Shown: positions 1 through 8,027 of the stretch, piece by piece
How positions within the stretch are numbered: position 1 is the stretch's first letter
Layout: each line of letters opens with the position of its first letter
From: a virus
Virus record (IMG/VR): IMGVR_UViG_3300044981_000078
Coordinates: 37,669-101,668 of that record
Strand: one strand, 5' to 3'
Length of the DNA: 64,000 bases
Position numbers and translations under genes: made by a program
Notes under the pieces: generated by a model
Databases searched by the model: none
Seen by the model: the letters and a program-made list of their open reading frames with translations, nothing else
What the model was told of the DNA's origin: nothing

Positions 1-234
1 AGATTTGGGTTCTCAATAATAGAACCTATGTCTGTGAAGATAGCGGACAACATGATGTTGTATGCAGAGAAAGACCAGATCATGAGTATCAGATTTGAAG
101 CTAGTGACTATCAGGGCGGTACCAAGATTGACACAACCGCCGCCGATGTTACTATCGAGCGGTGGTCGCCAGAACAAGCAAAGCAAATGTTTTTAAATCG
201 TTTCGAAGAGCTATATAAAAGGAGAATTAACTAA
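1..234 (+). CDS. Hypothetical protein, 5' end outside window
   Basis: The reading frame is open from base 1. The first internal ATG is at 28, but it has no Shine-Dalgarno sequence, so the true start is probably upstream of the window. From ATG 28 the product is 68 residues, mixed charge, with no motif I recognise. The stop shares a base with the ATG of the next gene (TAATG), so the two are translationally coupled. An AAAGGAG ribosome site for the next gene lies inside this one at 218-224. Confidence 0.6.
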   Translation, partial: RFGFSIIEPMSVKIADNMMLYAEKDQIMSIRFEASDYQGGTKIDTTAADVTIERWSPEQAKQMFLNRFEELYKRRIN

Positions 235-572
235 TGTCTGAGGTAATCAGCAACTATGTAACAATCACATGTGACGCCGCAGGATGCGATAAGAATGTCA
301 CGTTCCTGGGCACGGATGACGGCGGAAAGAAGGTAATTCAGGAGAACCCGTGGATGAATTCACTTCGCACCATTCAAACCATAGACGGCAGGAAGTTCAT
401 CTATTGTTCTGACGAGTGCGAGGCCAAGGGGGTAGGAGCCGGATCACACAATCAGAAGGTTATTGTGACCCCGCAGGCAAACTCAGTGGACCTCGCTGCG
501 CAGGCGGCAGAACGAGCACGTCAAGCGACCGAGGCACTGAAGACCGGACACGGTAAGGTAGCGCTAAGCTAG
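234..572 (+). CDS. Small zinc-ribbon-like hypothetical protein
   Basis: This 112-residue protein has a CDAAGC pair near residues 13-18 and a second pair, YCSDEC, near residues 57-62. That pattern fits a four-cysteine zinc ribbon. The C-terminal 30 residues are Ala/Glu/Arg-rich and probably helical. The start is fixed by an AAAGGAG site and the TAATG overlap with the gene before. No function can be assigned; small zinc-binding proteins recur throughout this early region. Confidence 0.7.
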   Translation: MSEVISNYVTITCDAAGCDKNVTFLGTDDGGKKVIQENPWMNSLRTIQTIDGRKFIYCSDECEAKGVGAGSHNQKVIVTPQANSVDLAAQAAERARQATEALKTGHGKVALS

Positions 573-856
573 TGTTTCTCGGACCAAACGGACCTAGCCT
601 GATATCGGAAGAGTTTAATCAACTCTGCATAGATACACATGTGGAGGTTACGGTTAGACCTCTTCCGAATCCAGGTAACCCGTATCAGGCAGTTCGTATG
701 TTGGAGTTTAAGAGTTTCAGCGATCAAGTCATATTAGTGACTCAGAACGATCAGAAGAGAACAACGCACTATATCCCGGCGAGGGGCTCGATTCAGATGA
801 TACTGAATCCGGGTGAGCCTCTGCCAAACATAGAGAAGGTGTCCGATGGTGTTTAG
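572..856 (+). CDS. Hypothetical protein (GTG start)
   Basis: This 94-residue protein starts at a GTG that shares its last base with the TAG stop of the preceding gene. No recognised domain, signal peptide or membrane segment is seen. It overlaps the next ATG by 11 bases, so this and the next gene are probably co-translated. It sits in a run of small genes just before the DnaQ-like exonuclease. Confidence 0.6.
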   Translation: MFLGPNGPSLISEEFNQLCIDTHVEVTVRPLPNPGNPYQAVRMLEFKSFSDQVILVTQNDQKRTTHYIPARGSIQMILNPGEPLPNIEKVSDGV

Positions 857-1214
857 TAGTTACTTTGTAGACTTCACAGCGTACATTGACGAACGGAAGA
901 GACCTGAAAACTTTCCGCATGTAGTTCATGATAAGCAGGTCTTAAAGGATGTCGAGAGTATTCCACATCTTCAATTCTTAGTGAATGAAAGATTCATTAA
1001 GCTGGTATCGGCTGCCGGGATAGTCGCAATGAAGGACGAAGACATAGTGGATGAGGGGGTAATCACTTTCGATAGACGAGTTTTTGTGCCGTGGCATATG
1101 ATCACTCACATGAAGCTAGATGTGAATATCTTGCCTCCTCCGAAGTCAACTCAGGACTCGATGGTTCCCGGTCACATCATTCCAGGCGAGCCTCCGAAGG
1201 AGCTACTAAATTGA
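846..1214 (+). CDS. Hypothetical protein
   Basis: This 122-residue soluble protein has no recognised motif. The last residues are Pro-rich. Its TGA stop (1212-1214) overlaps the TTG start codon of the exonuclease gene (1211-1213), and the AAGGAG ribosome site for that gene lies within its 3' end at 1197-1202. This argues that both are translated from one message. Confidence 0.6.
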   Translation: MVFSSYFVDFTAYIDERKRPENFPHVVHDKQVLKDVESIPHLQFLVNERFIKLVSAAGIVAMKDEDIVDEGVITFDRRVFVPWHMITHMKLDVNILPPPKSTQDSMVPGHIIPGEPPKELLN

Positions 1215-1936
1215 TTCTTTTGAGCTTGGACTTTGAGACCACAGGTCTTTCTGTTACGGATGATCGCGTAATCGAAGTTGGGGCCGTGCTTTATTCCACA
1301 AATCAACACAAGTGCTTGGACAGTTTAGGGGTGTTGGTTAAGACCGATAAACAGATTACACCAGAGATAACTGGGATTACGAATATACATCCGGCAGCAG
1401 TCGAGCGCTTTGGATACGACCCTGACGACATTCTTGATCTGCTTATCAATATGATAGCCAATGCCGATGCAATGATCGGCTATAACGTCAAAAGATTCGA
1501 TAAACATGTATTCAATAATTGGGCTGAGCGTGCCGGACAGTCTCATGGAGCTAGTATATGGATCGATCTATTCCAAGACCTCCCGTGGACGGTGCCAACC
1601 GGTAAATTGAGCCATGTAGCGGCAGACCACGGCATACTAAACTTATTTCCTCACTCAGCTATGGCCGATGCGCAGACAGTGTTAGCGATAGCAAGTAAAT
1701 ACGATCCGGAAGAGCTATTACATCGGGCGCAGTCCCCTACTGTAGTACTTCAAGCACGCCAAGACCGTTCAAGTAATGACTTAGTTAAACGCAGTCCTTA
1801 TAAATTTCGATGGTCTCCGTCAAACCGAATTTGGTGGCGACCTGCGAAGCAACAAGATGTAGAAGAGATAATTCAATCAGCTCCGTTTCCGATCACAATC
1901 GAGAAACAGTGGACGCCGGAGGAGCTAGATAATTAA
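1211..1936 (+). CDS. DnaQ-like 3'-5' exonuclease (DEDDh)
   Basis: Predicted 241-residue 3'-5' exonuclease of the DnaQ/DEDD superfamily. ExoI is LDFETTGLS near residues 7-15, giving the DxE metal ligands. ExoII is YNVKRFDKHVF (N...FD). ExoIII is HSAMADAQ with the His and Asp of the DEDDh subclass. The last 60 residues, rich in Trp and Arg, are a separate small region. I chose the TTG at 1211 because it overlaps the upstream stop, sits 8 bases after AAGGAG, and puts ExoI at the N-terminus; the longer ATG frame from 1091 would overlap the upstream gene by over 100 bases. It may proofread for the phage polymerase or degrade host DNA, although that polymerase carries its own exonuclease domain. 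Confidence 0.85.
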   Translation: MILLSLDFETTGLSVTDDRVIEVGAVLYSTNQHKCLDSLGVLVKTDKQITPEITGITNIHPAAVERFGYDPDDILDLLINMIANADAMIGYNVKRFDKHVFNNWAERAGQSHGASIWIDLFQDLPWTVPTGKLSHVAADHGILNLFPHSAMADAQTVLAIASKYDPEELLHRAQSPTVVLQARQDRSSNDLVKRSPYKFRWSPSNRIWWRPAKQQDVEEIIQSAPFPITIEKQWTPEELDN

Positions 1937-2124
1937 TGGCATCAAAAACAAAAGGCTATCAAGTCCTGGCTAAACTTGAGGTGAGTATAGGTATAGAAAT
2001 TCAAGCTACAAGTTTAGAAGAAGCAGTTCAAAAATCAGCGTCTCTAAAAGAAAACGACTTTATTACGATTGAGGGTGATTACTTAGATGGGAGTTTAGAA
2101 ATAACAGGAGTCTACAAATCATGA
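1936..2124 (+). CDS. Hypothetical small protein
   Basis: This 62-residue protein begins at the ATG overlapping the exonuclease TAA. The sequence alternates hydrophobic and charged residues (for example VSIGIEIQATSLEEAVQ), suggesting a small alpha/beta fold. No family is recognised. It is followed by an ATGA overlap with the GroES-like gene. Confidence 0.55.
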   Translation: MASKTKGYQVLAKLEVSIGIEIQATSLEEAVQKSASLKENDFITIEGDYLDGSLEITGVYKS

Positions 2125-2633
2125 GCTTAGGCGGTGGAGATAAGCTGGCCCGTGGCGCATCTTCCGCGCAATTCGAGCCAGCCAATGTCAGTGAAGAGAA
2201 GTGGCTAGCAATTTTTGGAGAGGAGGGGGTTCGTAGGCTGAACGCGATGGACGAGAAGGATCGTCAGAAACTTATAGAGGAGGCCCAAGCCAAAGTAGCC
2301 GAAATAGAAGCCGAGGCCGAACTAGAGTCAGACGTTGAGATCGAGTCGGTTCAGGATCGTATTTGGGTTATTAGATTGGAAGAGGAAGAAAAAGTCGGTG
2401 GTTTGTTTGTTCCTGACGAGGGAAAAGAAAAGCCCGCGAAAGGAATAGTTAAAGCAGTTGGGCCAGGTAAGTGGGTAAATGGAAACTTGCAGGTACCGTC
2501 AATCGCCATAGGTGATAAGGTGGTATTCGGCAAGTATTCGGGTGCTGAAGTCCAAGTAGGATTTGAACACTATTTAGTACTCCGAGAAGAAGATATTTTC
2601 GGAATAGAGAAAAAGAAAACTAAAAAAGGATAA
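2121..2633 (+). CDS. GroES-like co-chaperonin with N-terminal extension
   Basis: The C-terminal ~95 of 170 residues read as a Cpn10/GroES domain. They begin IESVQDRIWVIRLEEEEK, continue with a mobile-loop equivalent (VGGLFVPDEGKEKPAKG), then GIVKAVGPGKW, a 'GDKVVFGKYSGAEVQ' strand pair and a terminal DIFGI, matching the order of host GroES (RV..GGI...RG.V.AVG.G...GD.V.F......DIL). Ahead of this lie ~75 residues, acidic and helical (EEAQAKVAEIEAEAELE), which ordinary ~97-residue GroES lacks. Phage co-chaperonins such as T4 gp31 replace GroES so that host GroEL can fold virion proteins. The role of the extension is unknown. No GroEL is present in the window. Confidence 0.8.
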   Translation: MSLGGGDKLARGASSAQFEPANVSEEKWLAIFGEEGVRRLNAMDEKDRQKLIEEAQAKVAEIEAEAELESDVEIESVQDRIWVIRLEEEEKVGGLFVPDEGKEKPAKGIVKAVGPGKWVNGNLQVPSIAIGDKVVFGKYSGAEVQVGFEHYLVLREEDIFGIEKKKTKKG

Positions 2634-2641
2634 AAACTAAA

Positions 2642-3217
2642 ATGCAGATACCAGCAGCTAAAGTATATGAAAAGCCAGAAGCAGGACCGCACTACGCAGT
2701 ACTTATCGATGTGGTCGATCTAGGGATCATTACAGCTACATTCAATGGACAGCCAAAGAGCTACCCGGCGCTCCGATTCATTTGGAGCCTAGCGACCGTG
2801 GGTAAGGACGGCAAGCCGTTGCAGGTTTGGAGCAAGAAGATCAACGCATCTAGCTGGCACGAGAAGGGAAACCTATACCAGACAGTTAAGCAGATTCTCG
2901 GTGTCCCTCCGCAGCCGACACTAGACCCGGAATCACTGATCGGTCAGGTCCGTCAGGTCTTTGTAAGTCGAGAGAAGAGCCCCGACGGTCTCAAGGACTA
3001 CGCAAATATCATCGGTATCGTTCCGGCACCGGCGGGATTTAATCTACCGATTCCAGCGGATTATGTCCGTGTGAAGTACCGCCCACAACAGACAGCAGGG
3101 CCTAATGGACAGCCTGTTCAGACCTATCAGGCTCCGCCGCCTCAACAGCAACCCCAGCAAACCCCACCATTCGCCCCACAGCCCGTACCCGGGCAAGGTG
3201 GAACAATTAAGTTCTAA
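2642..3217 (+). CDS. Putative single-stranded DNA-binding-like protein
   Basis: This 191-residue protein has an N-terminal ~130-residue beta-rich domain containing aromatic residues, followed by a Pro/Gln-rich tail (QAPPPQQQPQQTPPFAPQP) ending GGTIKF. An OB-like core with a disordered tail ending in a short conserved tip is the usual layout of phage SSB-like proteins, and the gene lies directly before the primase/helicase. The acidic DDDIPF tip of bacterial SSB is absent, so the assignment is an inference from layout and context only. Confidence 0.45.
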   Translation: MQIPAAKVYEKPEAGPHYAVLIDVVDLGIITATFNGQPKSYPALRFIWSLATVGKDGKPLQVWSKKINASSWHEKGNLYQTVKQILGVPPQPTLDPESLIGQVRQVFVSREKSPDGLKDYANIIGIVPAPAGFNLPIPADYVRVKYRPQQTAGPNGQPVQTYQAPPPQQQPQQTPPFAPQPVPGQGGTIKF

Positions 3218-3282
3218 GCTAACCGGAAAGCCGCGACTAGGCTTGGCAAGGCGGGAGAGACCGCCAACTTACGGAGCGCACA

Positions 3283-5325
3283 GTGGGACTGTTCAAAGAA
3301 ATAGCGGAGCCTCTAGTTACACGCGGTGTGCCTGTAATGCCACTGCGCCCAAAAACTAAGATAGCTTTCTTTAACGATTGGCCTCGTGTAGCGACAACTA
3401 ATTCAGAACAAATTCAAAAGTGGGATGAGGAATTTCCAAACGCAAATGGCGCGTGCGTGGCCCATGCGCATCCTGATGGGGTGTGGTTTTTTGAGATAGA
3501 CAAACCAGGATTCATTGATGAATTACAGGCCGAGACCGGACAAATACTTCCCGAAACTTTTATGGTACGGTCCAGCCCGGGCCGTGGCCATCTATATTTT
3601 CGCCATAACGCGTCTTCTATTTCTCTAGCCGAAAAAAGTAAAGTTATAAAAGCTGTTCAAGATAAGAAAGAGGTTTGGTCTGCTCGCTTAGATAACGCCT
3701 ATGTGGTCGCGCCGGGGAGCTATCATCCTGTATCCGGATTACGTTATGAAACCTTACGTGATGTAGATATAGCCATAGCGCCCGATTGGTTGATCGCGTG
3801 GTGTAAAAACCAGGCGACAGAAGACGAAAAACTGTCTGTATCCTCCATAGATGGTCCAAAGATTCCACGGGGAGCGCACGATACTACTTTAACTCGTATT
3901 GCAGGAAAGCTTCGTCAAGATGGACTAGAAGAAGATTTTATCTACAATGCGATAGTTGAGGTGTGCGAAAAGAGATGTGAGGGCTACGGTTCTGACTATC
4001 GAGATATGTGCAAGAAGATTGCACACTCAATTTGTAAGTACCCAGTCAAGGAAGCCGCGCCAGTCATCATGGGCGGGGTCGTTCTAGGCCAGCCGCAGGT
4101 TCAACCAGTTCCGGAACCGGTAGACATCGCAGCGATCCCATACCCGATATTTCCCCGTTGGTGCATGAAAGGCACATCGGTGTATGATGGACTGATAGAG
4201 CCTATATGCAAGGCTAATAGTCGGTATCCTGAGTTTATGTTCATGCCTGCGGTCGCTCTGATATTGAACTATCTTGCGGGCAAGGTCCGAGTCGAGTATA
4301 AGAATCTCATCCCGAGCTTCTATATGGTGAGCATCGGGCGCAAGGGTCTGGTTATTAAGTCAAGTTCGGTCAAAGATGTGGTAGAATACTTGAACCATGC
4401 TGGAATTGTTAACGACGCCGGTCCGCATACCAGAAATGCCGAGGGCAAGTCACTGATATTTACCCCGGGATCGTCAGAGGGTCTAGGCATGGAAATGTCT
4501 AGGACTAACTGCAAGAATGCGGTATTATTTTACGACGAATTGAGTATCTTGACCAGCAAGGCGGGCATAGACGGAAGCTCACTGATCCCTAACCTACTTT
4601 TGATGTATGAGTCACAGAAGTTTTCGAATTCGGTGAAGTCACGTAAAGAGATTTATAACTTTGAGCCAAACTCATACTGCACGTCATTGATAGCTTGCAC
4701 CACGGACAAGAACTTCCTGCAGAACTGGTCTAAGATGGCGGGCAATAGTTCCGGGCTGGACGAACGGTTCTTCTTTTTGTACCAGCCGGAGGTGTTGAAA
4801 GAGCCGACTCCATACATAGCGGTCGATACTAAAGACGCGGCGGTAGAGACCCGTAAGAGACTAGACAAGGCTATAAAACAGCAGTTGTATCGTATCACTG
4901 ACTCTACTCCTCTAGAGATGAAGATCAGTAAGCTAGGAAACCGTACCGAGATTCGTGCAGAGAAGCTGGCGCTATATTTTGCGATAGACCTGGGACGAGA
5001 CGAGATAGACGAGGAGTGTGTAGATCGAGCTATCGCTATCTGCGAATATGAAATAGCGGTCAAGAAGTACTTGAAAGTGTTCGAGTCCGCGAGTCGGGAG
5101 TCGATGATTCAAAATGAAATGATTCAGGCTCTGCAGCGCAATCAAGGCAGGCTAGAGAAGCGAAAGTTCGAGAAGCTGGTCCACCCACTGCGTCACGGTT
5201 TGAGCGTATTCAACAAGTGCTACATGTCTCTAATCGCGGCAGGATATATCGCAGAATACGGTAGCGGAGTCAAGGGTGATCCGCAGATGGTCATCTTGCT
5301 ACGAAATGTTGAGGAGGATGAATGA
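3283..5325 (+). CDS. Bifunctional primase-polymerase / DUF3987-like helicase
   Basis: This 680-residue replication protein starts at GTG. Residues ~1-180 resemble the prim-pol domain: WFFEIDKPG supplies an acidic ExD motif I, SPGRGHLYF the motif II with His, and a VVAPGS strand follows. Residues ~195-250 look like a primase C-terminal helical module. Residues ~285-520 resemble DUF3987/D5-type helicases: GRKGLVIKSSS occupies the Walker A place and AVLFYDELS the Walker B place. The C-terminal ~100 residues look like a winged helix. It should prime and unwind at the phage fork together with the PolA-type polymerase at 8027. The GTG follows a GGAG site; its stop overlaps the thyX start. Confidence 0.8.
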   Translation: MGLFKEIAEPLVTRGVPVMPLRPKTKIAFFNDWPRVATTNSEQIQKWDEEFPNANGACVAHAHPDGVWFFEIDKPGFIDELQAETGQILPETFMVRSSPGRGHLYFRHNASSISLAEKSKVIKAVQDKKEVWSARLDNAYVVAPGSYHPVSGLRYETLRDVDIAIAPDWLIAWCKNQATEDEKLSVSSIDGPKIPRGAHDTTLTRIAGKLRQDGLEEDFIYNAIVEVCEKRCEGYGSDYRDMCKKIAHSICKYPVKEAAPVIMGGVVLGQPQVQPVPEPVDIAAIPYPIFPRWCMKGTSVYDGLIEPICKANSRYPEFMFMPAVALILNYLAGKVRVEYKNLIPSFYMVSIGRKGLVIKSSSVKDVVEYLNHAGIVNDAGPHTRNAEGKSLIFTPGSSEGLGMEMSRTNCKNAVLFYDELSILTSKAGIDGSSLIPNLLLMYESQKFSNSVKSRKEIYNFEPNSYCTSLIACTTDKNFLQNWSKMAGNSSGLDERFFFLYQPEVLKEPTPYIAVDTKDAAVETRKRLDKAIKQQLYRITDSTPLEMKISKLGNRTEIRAEKLALYFAIDLGRDEIDEECVDRAIAICEYEIAVKKYLKVFESASRESMIQNEMIQALQRNQGRLEKRKFEKLVHPLRHGLSVFNKCYMSLIAAGYIAEYGSGVKGDPQMVILLRNVEEDE

Positions 5326-6020
5326 AGGTTATAGAGCCGAGCTTTGACATAGTCGATCCACTTAATCAGACCGAAGGCGTTCGGTTGCTTCAGAAGATCG
5401 AGCGAATGGCTAGAATTAGCCACCGATCCGAAGAGAAACAGACCACGGAGACCTGGGAAAAGTTTATTCGGGCTGTTGTAGTTGGACATGGAGATTATTC
5501 CGTAATTGAACACGCGTCGGCTACGGTGATATTTCGGGTTGATCGTGGGATCACGCATGAGTTAGTCAGACACCGGCTGTTCAGTTTTACGCAGGAGTCT
5601 ACTCGATTTGTTAAATATGGGGTTTCAACTAGTGTCGATGCTACACTAACTCAATATGGGCATGGTATGGAATTTATATGTCCCTCTGAGGTGTATAAAC
5701 CAGATCGTAGTAGGTTTGCTACATTCGAGTGGGCGGTAACTGAGGCCGAGAAAAATTATATGGCAATGTTAGCTGATGGAGTTAGGCCACAAGAAGCGCG
5801 ATCAATACTTCCTAATAGTTTGGCTGCAACAATAGCGGTTACAGGAAATCTTAGAAATTGGCGTCACTTTTTCCTGATGCGCACATCTAAAGAAACACAC
5901 CCGGACTTTCGTAGGGTGACAATACCATTGTTAGAACAGTTCCAGCAGTTGATCCCAATTTTGTACGAAGACATCGTGCCAAACGCACGACAAATTGATA
6001 ATCTGAGGGCACCTAGATGA
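5322..6020 (+). CDS. thyX: Flavin-dependent thymidylate synthase ThyX
   Basis: This 232-residue enzyme makes dTMP from dUMP using methylene-tetrahydrofolate, FAD and NADPH. The diagnostic ThyX motif RHRLFSFTQES (RHR-x7-S) is present, preceded by HGDYSVIEHASATVIF and followed by ESTRFVKYG, both typical of the family. Length is normal for ThyX. ATGA overlaps join it to the primase upstream and the ribonucleotide reductase downstream, making a dTTP/dNTP supply operon. Confidence 0.95.
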   Translation: MKVIEPSFDIVDPLNQTEGVRLLQKIERMARISHRSEEKQTTETWEKFIRAVVVGHGDYSVIEHASATVIFRVDRGITHELVRHRLFSFTQESTRFVKYGVSTSVDATLTQYGHGMEFICPSEVYKPDRSRFATFEWAVTEAEKNYMAMLADGVRPQEARSILPNSLAATIAVTGNLRNWRHFFLMRTSKETHPDFRRVTIPLLEQFQQLIPILYEDIVPNARQIDNLRAPR

Positions 6021-7657
6021 CCGAGATGTCGAAGTTCGCGCAAGCGATCATGGAGCAAAAGTACAGTCACACAAATAAAGAAGGGGAGATCGAATCGTGG
6101 GAGAATATAGCTTACAGAGTCAGTAAGAAGGTACTGCAGGCGGTCAAGGCCCCACAGACGCAGATCGAGGAAACGAAGAAGATTATAGCGGAGCGGAAAT
6201 TCTTACCTGGAGGCAGGTACCTCGCTGCGACAGGTCGTCTCTTCCATCAAGTGAACAACTGCTTTTTGTTCCGAGCAGAGGACTCCCGAGAGGGTTGGGC
6301 CGACTTAATGTATAAAGGAACCCTATCTCTTATGACCGGAGGAGGCATCGGAGTTGATTATTCGGCTGTCCGTGAAAGAGGCCGACTAATTCGTAAGACA
6401 GGGGGCGAAGCAACCGGGCCAATTAGTCTCATGTCAATGCTGAACGAATCGGGAAGATATATAATGCAAGGTGGCTCGCGGCGCTCAGCTATTTGGGCCG
6501 GATTGAACTGGTCGCATCCTGACATCCAGGAATTTATTCGATTAAAGGACTGGCCCGCTGAAGTCAAAGCGCTGAAGGAAAAAGACTTCAATTTTCCGGC
6601 TGCGATGGACATGACCAACATTAGTGTTTTATTGGACGATGAATTTTTCGAGGCATATCACGATGAAAAGCATGAACAGCATACTCTGGCGCATACGGTC
6701 TATTGGTCAACTGTCAGGCACATGCTTGAAACTGGTGAGCCGGGATTCAGTATCGATACCGGGAAAAATAGTCGAGAGACACTACGTAACGCCTGCACTG
6801 AGGTCACGAGTGCCGACGATTCCGATGTCTGCAACCTTGGTTCCATTAACATGGCGAGAATTGAGTCTTTGGAGGAAATGGAAAAGACTGTGGAATTGGG
6901 CATTGCCTTTCTTTTGGCAGGTACCGTCTACTCAGATATTCCTTTTGCCGGGATCGATAAAGTTAGAAACAAAAATCGCCGTCTTGGACTCGGTCTCATG
7001 GGACTACATGAATGGTTGCTTCGTCATAATCGGAAGTACGGTCCGGACGAAAAACTAGGAATGTATTTGGAGATTTATGCGAAAGCCGATAAATACGTCA
7101 AGCCGTACGCGAAGAAGTGGGATGTGTCACAACCGATCAAGACAAGAGCTATCGCGCCGAACGGAACCATCGGTATCGTTGCAGAAACTACAACAGGGGT
7201 CGAACCGATATTCTGTGCCGCTTACAAAAGACGATATCTTAAGGGAAGTGTTTGGAATTTTCAATTCGTAGTTGATCCTACTGCGAAGAGATTGTTAGAT
7301 TCAGGGGTACCGCTAGAGTTAATCGAGGACGCATATGATTTGGCCAATGACGTTGAGCGACGTGTTAGCTTCCAGGCATGGGTACAACAGTACGTCGATC
7401 ACTCCATATCAAGTACGATCAACTTGCCCCGGTGGGGATCAGAACTTAACAACGAAATGCGAGTGCGGGACTTTGGAAATATGCTCATCAGGTATCTACC
7501 TCGTTTACGCGGCATTACCGTATACCCCGATGGAGCAAGAGCAGGTCAGCCTTTGAATCCGGTGCCACTTGCTGAGGCGTTAGCGCAAGAGGGTCATGTG
7601 TTCGAAGAATCAGGAACTACTGTGTGTGATATTACGAAGGGAGGAGTTTGTGGCTAA
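6017..7657 (+). CDS. Ribonucleotide reductase, probably class II (NrdJ-like)
   Basis: This 546-residue enzyme reduces ribonucleotides. The active-site finger loop reads RNACTEVTS with the Asn-x-Cys-x-Glu residues, followed by CNLGSINM. The partner redox cysteine is in NNCFLFRAED. A glycine-rich TGGGIGVDYS segment and PNGTIGIVAETTTGVEP in the barrel are family hallmarks. The C-terminus carries a CDITKGGVCG cysteine pair for re-reduction. No NrdB-type radical subunit and no NrdG activase is encoded nearby, which with the short length favours an adenosylcobalamin-dependent class II enzyme over NrdA. It is coupled to thyX and to the MazG-like gene. Confidence 0.85.
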   Translation: MTEMSKFAQAIMEQKYSHTNKEGEIESWENIAYRVSKKVLQAVKAPQTQIEETKKIIAERKFLPGGRYLAATGRLFHQVNNCFLFRAEDSREGWADLMYKGTLSLMTGGGIGVDYSAVRERGRLIRKTGGEATGPISLMSMLNESGRYIMQGGSRRSAIWAGLNWSHPDIQEFIRLKDWPAEVKALKEKDFNFPAAMDMTNISVLLDDEFFEAYHDEKHEQHTLAHTVYWSTVRHMLETGEPGFSIDTGKNSRETLRNACTEVTSADDSDVCNLGSINMARIESLEEMEKTVELGIAFLLAGTVYSDIPFAGIDKVRNKNRRLGLGLMGLHEWLLRHNRKYGPDEKLGMYLEIYAKADKYVKPYAKKWDVSQPIKTRAIAPNGTIGIVAETTTGVEPIFCAAYKRRYLKGSVWNFQFVVDPTAKRLLDSGVPLELIEDAYDLANDVERRVSFQAWVQQYVDHSISSTINLPRWGSELNNEMRVRDFGNMLIRYLPRLRGITVYPDGARAGQPLNPVPLAEALAQEGHVFEESGTTVCDITKGGVCG

Positions 7658-8027
7658 AGTTAGTATTGACGCAGCATCAGTTTTAAACGAGCTTGCGAAA
7701 CAAGTTCATGCGGCAAATAAAAAATGGTGGACAAATCCGGCTACAAATGAGCCAATCCAGCGCAATCGCGCAGAGATGCTGATGTTAATCGTTAGTGAAA
7801 TTGCTGAAGCCATGGAGGGCGAGCGTAAAAATTTGATGGATGATAAATTGCCGCATCGCCCCATGGCTGAGGTTGAGTTAGCTGACGCCATAATTCGAAT
7901 TTTAGATTACGCCAATGGCCTCGGCTATGATATTGGCGGGGCTTATGTCGAAAAGATGAAGTATAACGCAATTCGTAAGGATCATACGGCTGAAGAGCGT
8001 CTTAAGGAAAACGGAAAGAAATTCTAA
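7650..8027 (+). CDS. MazG-like nucleotide pyrophosphohydrolase
   Basis: This 125-residue all-alpha NTP pyrophosphohydrolase carries metal-binding motifs IVSEIAEAMEGER (ExxE type) and EVELADAIIRILDYA (ExxD type). I chose the GTG at 7650 because GGGAGGAG precedes it at 7639-7645 and it overlaps the reductase stop by only eight bases. Phage MazG proteins hydrolyse dNTPs or modulate (p)ppGpp-linked physiology; the substrate cannot be told from sequence. The stop TAA shares a base with the ATG of the DNA polymerase. Confidence 0.8.
   Translation: MAKVSIDAASVLNELAKQVHAANKKWWTNPATNEPIQRNRAEMLMLIVSEIAEAMEGERKNLMDDKLPHRPMAEVELADAIIRILDYANGLGYDIGGAYVEKMKYNAIRKDHTAEERLKENGKKF

Noticed and set aside
4653-5063. 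A long - strand open frame inside the primase gene.
   Set aside because: It is antisense to strong primase/helicase coding sequence, with low-complexity Ser/Arg composition typical of a shadow frame.
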